This document shows, in pieces, positions 33,197 through 38,197 of a stretch of DNA of 38,197 nt. Under the pieces are notes generated by a model, which did no database searches, had not been told where the DNA came from, and saw nothing but the letters and a program-made list of their open reading frames with translations. The first letter of the stretch is position 1. The number at the start of each line of letters is the position of its first letter. The DNA comes from Pseudomonadota bacterium (GTDB lineage Bacteria > Pseudomonadota > Gammaproteobacteria > Burkholderiales > Burkholderiaceae_C). A program made the translations under genes and the position numbers. The stretch lies in the NCBI GenBank assembly GCA_018241185.1, contig JAFEEH010000001.1, forward strand, positions 1-38,197, given 5' to 3'.

Positions 33197-33925
33197 GTCC
33201 GTACGGGTGAGGCGCCCGTGCGAGCGCGCGGCCTCGATCAGGTCCGGGCGCCGCTCGGCCGTGATGCGCAGGCGCTGGTCGCGCCGCCAGCGCTCGATCT
33301 GCGCATGGTGGCCCGACAGCAGCGGCGCGGGCACCGCCTCGCCCTGCCACAGCTCGGGGCGCGTGTAGTGCGGACAGTCGAGCAGTCCGTCCAGCGCCGA
33401 GTTGAAGCTGTCCTGCACATGGCTGCCCTCGTCGCCCAGCACGCCCGGCTGCAGACGGGCGACGGCGTCGAGCAGCGCCATGGCCGGGATCTCGCCGCCG
33501 GACAGGACAAAGTCGCCCAGGCTGATCTGGTGCGTGACCCGCTGGTCGATGAAGCGCTGGTCGATGCCCTCGTAGCGGCCGCACACCAGCACAGCGCCCT
33601 CGCCCGCCGCCCAAGCGGCCACGCCCTCGTGGCGCAGCGCCTCGCCGATGGGCGAGAACAGCACCACGGGCGCATCCTTGCCGCCTTCGCCACGGGCGGC
33701 CAGCGCCACATCGAGGCAGGCCGCCAGCGGCTCGGCCATCATCACCATGCCCGGGCCGCCGCCGAAGGGCCGGTCGTCGACCCGCCGGTAGTTGCCCTCG
33801 GCGAAGTCGCGCGGGCTCCAGAGCACCACCTCGACCTGGCCCGAGGCGAACGCACGCCGGGTCACGCCGCTTTCAAGGAAGGGCTTGAACAGTTCGGGGA
33901 ACAGGGTGATGACGTCGAAACGCAT
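33170..33925 (-). CDS. trmD: tRNA (guanine-N1-)-methyltransferase
   Basis: This 251-residue SPOUT methyltransferase makes m1G37 in tRNA and prevents +1 frameshifts. Signature stretches are [40 protein letters not shown], the trefoil-knot [16 protein letters not shown] and [12 protein letters not shown], and [20 protein letters not shown]. It follows rimM by 29 bp. Its last codons are AAAAAGCTATAA, whose end forms the -10 box of the rplS promoter. Confidence 0.98.
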   Translation of the reverse strand: MRFDVITLFPELFKPFLESGVTRRAFASGQVEVVLWSPRDFAEGNYRRVDDRPFGGGPGMVMMAEPLAACLDVALAARGEGGKDAPVVLFSPIGEALRHEGVAAWAAGEGAVLVCGRYEGIDQRFIDQRVTHQISLGDFVLSGGEIPAMALLDAVARLQPGVLGDEGSHVQDSFNSALDGLLDCPHYTRPELWQGEAVPAPLLSGHHAQIERWRRDQRLRITAERRPDLIEAARSHGRLTRTDETALAKKL

Positions 33926-33954
33926 CGATGCAGGCGACCTGGCGAGGCGGCCGC

Positions 33955-34506
33955 TCAGTAATCGGCTTGCCAGTCGACGGTGATGAGGCGACCCGACAGG
34001 TCGACGCTGTCGACAAAGGCCGCCACGAAGGGAATCAGGCGCTCGATGGCCTTGCCGTCCTGCTCGGCCGCCAGCACCAGCGTGGTCTGGGGGCCGTTGG
34101 CCATCATTTCGCGCACGGTGCCCAGGGCCACGCCTTCGCGGTTGACGACGGACAGGCCGATCAGGTCGACCCAGTAGTACTGGTCATCACCGGGCGTGGG
34201 AAAGCTCGAGCGCGGCACGAAGACGCGGGCACCGCGCAGGGCCTCGGCCGCCGTGCGGTCGGGCACCTCGGCGGACGCGGCCACGATGCAGTCGGAATGT
34301 TCCTTCGCCTCGCGCACCGGCAGGCGGAAGACCTTCGAGCTGTCGCCCGGGGCCTGCAGGAACCAGCGCTTGGAAGAAAAAAGCGCCTCGGGTCGGGCGC
34401 TGTGGGGGAGGACCTTGAACCAGCCCTTGATCCCCCAGGCATCGGCAATGCGCCCCACCTCGATCGCGTCCGCCGGCAGTTCGGCGGTTTCGAGCGTGGG
34501 CAGCAT
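33955..34506 (-). CDS. rimM: Ribosome maturation factor RimM
   Basis: This 183-residue 30S assembly factor acts on the head domain through S19. The N-terminal barrel has [20 protein letters not shown] and the PRC-barrel C-terminal half has [20 protein letters not shown] and [20 protein letters not shown]. It begins 14 bp after the rpsP stop. No strong ribosome site is seen at ATG 34506, so translational coupling to rpsP is likely. Confidence 0.96.
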   Translation of the reverse strand: MLPTLETAELPADAIEVGRIADAWGIKGWFKVLPHSARPEALFSSKRWFLQAPGDSSKVFRLPVREAKEHSDCIVAASAEVPDRTAAEALRGARVFVPRSSFPTPGDDQYYWVDLIGLSVVNREGVALGTVREMMANGPQTTLVLAAEQDGKAIERLIPFVAAFVDSVDLSGRLITVDWQADY

Positions 34507-34520
34507 CGCGGACAAACCGC

Positions 34521-34784
34521 TCAGGCGGCGGCCTTCGGGGCCGCGGCAGCGGCTTGCTTGATCAGGCGAACGACGGTGGGCGAAGCCTGGGCGCCGACGC
34601 TCTTCCAGTAGGTCAGGCGATCCTGCGCGATGCGGATGCTTTCCTCGTTTTCCTTGGCGGCGGGGTTGTAGAAACCCAGGCGCTCGATGAAACGGCCGTC
34701 GCGACGGGTGCGCTTGTCGGCCACGACGATGTTGAAGAACGGGCGGTGCTTGGAGCCGCCGCGGGAGAGTCGAATGACGACCAT
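34521..34784 (-). CDS. rpsP: 30S ribosomal protein S16
   Basis: This 87-residue protein is recognised by [40 protein letters not shown] and [16 protein letters not shown]; it ends in an Ala/Lys-rich tail. It is the first gene of the ribosomal cluster rpsP-rimM-trmD-rplS. AAGGA precedes the ATG and a perfect -10 box lies 117 bp upstream. Confidence 0.98.
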   Translation of the reverse strand: MVVIRLSRGGSKHRPFFNIVVADKRTRRDGRFIERLGFYNPAAKENEESIRIAQDRLTYWKSVGAQASPTVVRLIKQAAAAAPKAAA

Positions 34785-34900
34785 GATTTATCCTTGGGTG
34801 GAACCGGCGATTTCGACGACACGTCGAAAAGCCGAAATTTCTTCCAGCGTTGAGACACGCGACATGGCCACCCGGCCAGCGACACGCTGAAAAGCCTTCC

Positions 34901-34906
34901 ATTATA
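34901..34906 (-). promoter_or_regulatory. -10 box TATAAT of the rpsP operon
   Basis: A perfect TATAAT on the minus strand sits 117 bp before rpsP; no convincing -35 is found at 16-18 bp. It leaves a leader of about 110 nt in front of rpsP. Confidence 0.6.
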
Positions 34907-34938
34907 GCCTGGGCGCTGCGTGCGCCCTTTCCTGCCCC

Positions 34939-35466
34939 ATGAGCCTGCGCATCCGCCCGAGCCGCGACGAGGACATCGCCGCCGTGACCGCCATCTACGC
35001 CCACCACGTCCTGCACGGCACGGGCACCTTCGAGACGGAGCCGCCCACCGAGGCCGACATGGCCGCCCGCCGTGCCGACGTGCTGGGCAAGGGCCTGCCC
35101 TACCTGATCGCGGAGGACGAGGCCGGTGAGTTGCTGGGCTTCGCCTACTGCAACTGGTTCAAGCCCCGACCGGCCTACCGCTATTCGGCCGAGGACTCGA
35201 TCTACCTGGCCGAAACCGCCCGGGGACGCGGCGTCGGCACCCAACTGCTGGCCGCGCTGGCCGACGCGGCTCGGGCGGCCGGCGTGCGCAAACTGATCGC
35301 GGTCATCGGCGACTCGGCCAACGCGGGGTCCGTCGGGGTACACCGCAAGCAGGGCTTCGCGCATGTCGGTGTACTCAAGGACTGCGGCTGGAAGTTCGGC
35401 CAATGGCGCGACGTGGTGCTGATGGACAAGGTGCTCGGCGACGGCAGCGACACATCTCCCGAATAA
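34939..35466 (+). CDS. GNAT N-acetyltransferase (phosphinothricin acetyltransferase-like)
   Basis: This 175-residue acetyl-CoA-dependent N-acetyltransferase is close to the Pat/YncA group that acetylates phosphinothricin or methionine sulfoximine. It shows MSLRIRPSRDEDIAAVTAIY, GTGTFETEPPT, FAYCNWFKPRPAYRYSAEDS, the acetyl-CoA loop ARGRGVGTQLL, and VGVHRKQGFAHVGVLKDCGW. These segments match the family in order. The natural substrate is unknown. It is divergent from rpsP and 12 bp upstream of the TM2 gene. No Shine-Dalgarno precedes the ATG. Confidence 0.92.
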   Translation: MSLRIRPSRDEDIAAVTAIYAHHVLHGTGTFETEPPTEADMAARRADVLGKGLPYLIAEDEAGELLGFAYCNWFKPRPAYRYSAEDSIYLAETARGRGVGTQLLAALADAARAAGVRKLIAVIGDSANAGSVGVHRKQGFAHVGVLKDCGWKFGQWRDVVLMDKVLGDGSDTSPE

Positions 35467-35478
35467 GGACTCGCTCTC

Positions 35479-35967
35479 ATGACCGCCGACATCACCACCC
35501 CCGCCGCGATGGCCCGTTCGCCGAAAAGCAAGACGGTCGCCGCCTGGCTCGCCTTCCTCGGCGGCCCGCTCGGGCTGCACCGCTTCTATCTGCACGGCCT
35601 GGGCGACCTGCTCGGCTGGCTGCTGCCCATCCCCACGGCCCTGGGCCTGTACGGCATCGAGCGCGCCCGCCTCTACGGCCTGGACGACGGCTGGAGCTGG
35701 GTGCTGATCCCCTTCGTGGGCTTCACCATCGCCGGCTGCGCGCTGATGGCGATCATCTACGGCCTGGCGACGCCGGAGAAATGGAACGCCCGCCACAACC
35801 CCGCGCTGGCGCCCGACGCGGCGCCAGGGCGCACCAGCTGGTTCACCATCGGCGCCGTGGTGTTCGCGCTGCTGATCGGCACCACCGTGCTCATGTCGAG
35901 CATCGTGTTCAGCTTCCAGCGCTACTTCGAGCACCAGATCGAGGAAGGCCGCAAGATTTCGCAGTGA
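35479..35967 (+). CDS. TM2 domain membrane protein
   Basis: This 162-residue protein carries a TM2 domain near its N terminus (KSKTVAAWLAFLGGPLGLHR, FYLHGLGDLLGWL), a second helix pair (WVLIPFVGFTIAGCALMAII) and a C-terminal helix (SWFTIGAVVFALLIGTTVLM). Its function is unknown; TM2 proteins are small inner-membrane proteins. AAGGA precedes the ATG. The stop codon TGA merges with the start of a 54-bp repeat. Confidence 0.88.
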   Translation: MTADITTPAAMARSPKSKTVAAWLAFLGGPLGLHRFYLHGLGDLLGWLLPIPTALGLYGIERARLYGLDDGWSWVLIPFVGFTIAGCALMAIIYGLATPEKWNARHNPALAPDAAPGRTSWFTIGAVVFALLIGTTVLMSSIVFSFQRYFEHQIEEGRKISQ

Positions 35968-36021
35968 AATCGGCCCGCAACGCCCGCCCCGCTTGCGCGA
36001 GCAGCTATCGAAAAGATAGCA
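35967..36021 (+). repeat. Dispersed 54-bp repeat, copy 6 (between the TM2 gene and pit)
   Basis: AAATCGGCC, then CGCCCGCCCCGCTTGCGCGA, then the core GCTATCGAAAAGATAGC (36005-36021). It fills the 57-bp space between two convergent genes and begins at the last base of the TM2 stop codon. Confidence 0.9.
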
Positions 36022-36024
36022 ATC

Positions 36025-37035
36025 TCAGAAGATCTGCAGGCTGACCCAGTAGGCGATCGCGGCCACGAAGGCAGCCGCCGGGATGGTGAAGATCCAGGCC
36101 CACACGATGTTGCCCGCCACGCCCCAGCGCACCGCGCTCATGCGCTGCGTGGCACCCACGCCGACGATGGCGCCGGTGATGGTGTGCGTGGTCGACACCG
36201 GGATGCCCAGCGCCGTGGCGATGAACAGCGTCAGCGCCCCGCCGGTCTCGGCGCAGAAGCCACCCACGGGCTTGAGCTTGGTGATCTTCTGGCCCATGGT
36301 GCGCACGATGCGCCAGCCGCCGAACATGGTGCCCATCGCGATGGCCGTGTAGCAGCTCACGATGGTCCACAGTGGCGGCTCGGACGCGCTGGCCGAGGCA
36401 TAGCCGGTGGCGATCAGCAGCATCCAGATGATGCCGATGGTCTTCTGCGCATCGTTGCCACCATGGCCCAGGCTGTAGGCGCCCGCCGAGACGAGCTGCA
36501 GCCGGCGAAACCAGCGGTCGACCCGCGAGGGTGTCGAGCGCCGGAAGCCCCAGGCCACGGCGACCATCATCAGCGAGCCCAGCAGAAAGCCCAACAGCGG
36601 CGAGACGAAGATGAACGCCACGGTCTTCCAGATCCCCGAGGCCACGAGCCCGCTGGCGCCGGTCTTCGCCAGCACCGCACCGACGATGCCGCCGATCAGC
36701 GCGTGCGACGAACTGCTCGGGATGCCGTAGTACCAGGTGACCAGGTTCCAGCTGATGGCGCCGACCAGGGCACCGAAGACCACGTGCACGTCGACCACGC
36801 CCGGCTGCGCGATGCCCTTGCCCACCGTCGCCGCCACGCTGAGGTGGAAGACGAAGATGGCGATGAGGTTGAAGAAGGCCGCGAAAAGCACCGCCTGCCC
36901 GGGCCGCAGCACGCCGGTGGACACGACGGTGGCGATGGAGTTCGCCGCGTCGTGGAAGCCGTTCATGAAGTCGAAGGCGATCGCCAGCGCGACCAGCAGC
37001 ACCACCACCCAGAGGGCGACCTGAACCGTTGCCAT
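36025..37035 (-). CDS. pit: Low-affinity inorganic phosphate transporter (PiT family)
   Basis: This 336-residue transporter moves metal-phosphate with protons through the inner membrane. The duplicated PiT signatures are present: FDFMNGFHDAANSIATVVST in the N-terminal half, and GGNDAQKTIG in the second half, with GIPSSSSHALIGGIVGA and GIPVSTTHTITGAIVGVG as the paired re-entrant loops. About ten hydrophobic segments can be counted. It follows the DUF47 gene by 13 bp, the usual DUF47-pit pair. Confidence 0.96.
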   Translation of the reverse strand: MATVQVALWVVVLLVALAIAFDFMNGFHDAANSIATVVSTGVLRPGQAVLFAAFFNLIAIFVFHLSVAATVGKGIAQPGVVDVHVVFGALVGAISWNLVTWYYGIPSSSSHALIGGIVGAVLAKTGASGLVASGIWKTVAFIFVSPLLGFLLGSLMMVAVAWGFRRSTPSRVDRWFRRLQLVSAGAYSLGHGGNDAQKTIGIIWMLLIATGYASASASEPPLWTIVSCYTAIAMGTMFGGWRIVRTMGQKITKLKPVGGFCAETGGALTLFIATALGIPVSTTHTITGAIVGVGATQRMSAVRWGVAGNIVWAWIFTIPAAAFVAAIAYWVSLQIF

Positions 37036-37048
37036 CGAAACGCCCCGC

Positions 37049-37693
37049 TCAGGAGTTCTCGAGGATGATGCCCTCGATCACGTTGGCCACGTCCTCGCAC
37101 TTGTCGGTGATGGTCTCGAGCAGTTCGTAGATGGCCTTGAGCTTGATCACCTCGCGCACGTCGGGCTCCTCGCGGAAGAGCTTGCTCATGGCGCTGCGCA
37201 TCACGCGGTCGGCGTCCGACTCCAGGCGGTCGATCTCCTCGCAGGTCTTGAGTGTGGCCTCGGCGATCGCCGGGTCGGTGATCTTGCCCAGGTACTTCAC
37301 GGCGTCCTTGAGGCGGTCGCAGCATTTGACGCTCAGCGTGGTCAGGCGCGTGATCTCCTCGGTCATGTGCCTCACGTCGTACAGCGCCATGGTCTCGGCG
37401 CAGTCCTGGATCAGGTCGGCGACGTCGTCCATCGTGTTGATGAGCTTGTGGATCTGCTCGCGGTCGATGGGCGTGATGAAGGTCTTGTGCAGCACGCGGT
37501 TGACCTCGTGCGTCACTCGGTCGGCGGCACGCTCGGCGTTGTCGACATCGCGGTTGTACTGCTCGCGCAGGTGCAGGTCGTTGTAGTTGGCGACGAGTTG
37601 CTCGAAGGCACGCGCGGCCTCGACGATGCGCTCGGCGTGCTGGTTGAACATCTCGAAAAAATTGCCCTCACGGGGCAGCAGCTTGCCGAGCAT
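37049..37693 (-). CDS. DUF47 family PhoU-like Pit accessory protein
   Basis: This 214-residue all-helical protein is related to PhoU and found beside pit genes. Motifs are NQHAERIVEAARAFEQLV, ERAADRVTHEVNRVLHKTFI, the E/DxxxD repeat region TPIDREQIHKLINTMDDVAD and EEIDRLESDADRVMRSAMSK, probable metal-binding faces. It likely controls Pit activity. AAGGA lies before the ATG. A PHO-box-like site 27-44 bp upstream suggests control by PhoB. Confidence 0.94.
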   Translation of the reverse strand: MLGKLLPREGNFFEMFNQHAERIVEAARAFEQLVANYNDLHLREQYNRDVDNAERAADRVTHEVNRVLHKTFITPIDREQIHKLINTMDDVADLIQDCAETMALYDVRHMTEEITRLTTLSVKCCDRLKDAVKYLGKITDPAIAEATLKTCEEIDRLESDADRVMRSAMSKLFREEPDVREVIKLKAIYELLETITDKCEDVANVIEGIILENS

Positions 37694-37719
37694 GGCGACG
37701 GGTTCCTTACACGATGTGT

Positions 37720-37737
37720 GCGACAGGGTGATGACAC
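37720..37737 (-). promoter_or_regulatory. PHO-box-like site upstream of DUF47-pit
   Basis: On the minus strand GTGTCAT-CACC-CTGTCGC has two 7-bp units spaced by four bases, each 6/7 to the PhoB consensus CTGTCAT / CTGTCAC. A -10-like TACACT lies upstream at 37752-37757, so the box could sit just after the start point. Confidence 0.6.
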
Positions 37738-37790
37738 CCGGGCAGCCCGTGAGTGTAATTGGCCGCCTTCGCGCGGCCGTCCGGGCGGCG

Positions 37791-38197
37791 TCAGAGCCGA
37801 CGGATCGCCTGGTCGGCCACCGCCGCGAGCGCCGTGGCGGGCACGCGCGCCGGCGCGATCTCGGCCAGCGGCTGCAGGACGAAGGCCCGTTGCTCCATGC
37901 GCGGGTGCGGCACGACGAGGGCGGGGCTGTCGATGCGGCCGTCGCCGTACAGCAGCAGGTCCAGGTCGAGCGTGCGCGGCGCGTTGCGGTACGGGCGCTC
38001 GCGGCCTTCGGCCTGCTCGATGCGCTGCAGCGCGGCCAGCAGGGCCGGCGCGATCAGCGTCGTGTCCAGGGCGGCCACGGCGTTGATGAAATCCGGTCCG
38101 CCGGCGTCGACTGGCGCACTGAGGTACAGCGACGAGCAGGCGACGCGACGTGAGCCGGGCAATTGCGCCAGCGCCTCGATGGCGCGCTCCACGGTCG
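37791..38197 (-). CDS. folK: 2-amino-4-hydroxy-6-hydroxymethyldihydropteridine diphosphokinase, N terminus outside the window
   Basis: This is the C-terminal 135 residues of HPPK, which pyrophosphorylates hydroxymethyl-dihydropterin for folate synthesis. Typical stretches are SLYLSAPVDAGGPDFINAVA, the loop and metal-binding RPYRNAPRTLDLDLLLYGD, and VPHPRMEQRAFVLQPLAEIA. The frame is open to the window edge and an N-terminal ALG.N.G motif is missing, so the gene begins beyond 38197. A GTG at 38190-38192 is inside the gene, not its start. It lies upstream of DUF47-pit on the same strand, with a 97-bp gap that holds a GC hairpin but no T-run. Confidence 0.95.
   Translation of the reverse strand, partial: TVERAIEALAQLPGSRRVACSSLYLSAPVDAGGPDFINAVAALDTTLIAPALLAALQRIEQAEGRERPYRNAPRTLDLDLLLYGDGRIDSPALVVPHPRMEQRAFVLQPLAEIAPARVPATALAAVADQAIRRL

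Overview
The window is high-GC (roughly two thirds G+C by eye) chromosomal DNA of a betaproteobacterium. It is most likely a member of the Comamonadaceae (Burkholderiales) close to Variovorax. The basis is the set of families present (DUF2827, BPSS1780-type membrane protein, APH-type homoserine kinase, CobD/CbiB-like protein, TAT-exported dienelactone hydrolase), the polA-DUF2782-thrB and rpsP-rimM-trmD-rplS orders, and several dispersed palindromic repeats that I associate with this family. There is no prophage, plasmid, CRISPR array or insertion sequence. No gap between genes exceeds 300 bases.

Layout. (1) 1-7.2 kb is a surface module: a giant trimeric autotransporter adhesin (minus strand, cut by an in-frame stop close to the window edge), a small divergent exported protein, and a DUF2827 glycosyltransferase-like protein. 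(2) 7.4-12 kb holds stress and small-molecule genes: an FMN-binding split-barrel protein, dodecin, a tiny acidic protein, a ZIP metal transporter, an exported dienelactone hydrolase and an M20 glutamate carboxypeptidase. (3) 11.9-19.5 kb holds DNA maintenance genes, polA and uvrD, flanking a DUF2782-thrB-BPSS1780 operon. (4) 19.6-23.6 kb holds azurin (with an FNR/ANR-type promoter), OmpW, GMP reductase, tRNA-Ala(CGC), an SDR, tRNA-Lys(CTT) and a DUF3606 protein. (5) 23.8-29.2 kb holds a DEAD-box RNA helicase, oligoribonuclease, an M48 membrane protease, pterin carbinolamine dehydratase and RsgA. (6) 29.3-32.4 kb holds a HisC aminotransferase, a CobD/CbiB-like protein and a NUDIX CoA pyrophosphatase. 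(7) 32.6-34.8 kb is the ribosomal rpsP-rimM-trmD-rplS cluster. (8) 34.9-38.2 kb holds a GNAT, a TM2 protein, the DUF47-Pit phosphate transport pair with a PHO-box-like site, and the 3' part of folK.

The most interesting signals lie between and across the genes. A discrete 54-55 bp repeat family has five full copies plus one core-only copy. Its copies supply or abut start codons (ZIP, hisC), begin at a stop codon (TM2), or are translated inside proteins (UvrD, DEAD-box helicase, RsgA). It occurs in two forms that differ by inversion of an internal segment. Two longer palindromic elements (116 and 159 bp) bracket hisC. Five genes without a Shine-Dalgarno sequence (CobD/CbiB-like, uvrD, polA, orn, DUF2782) carry a -10-like hexamer exactly 6-7 nt before ATG, which points to leaderless mRNAs. 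The adhesin/DUF2827 pair may be an adhesin-glycosylation module: the stalk is about 640 residues of Ser/Thr-rich heptads and the neighbour looks like a GT-B enzyme.
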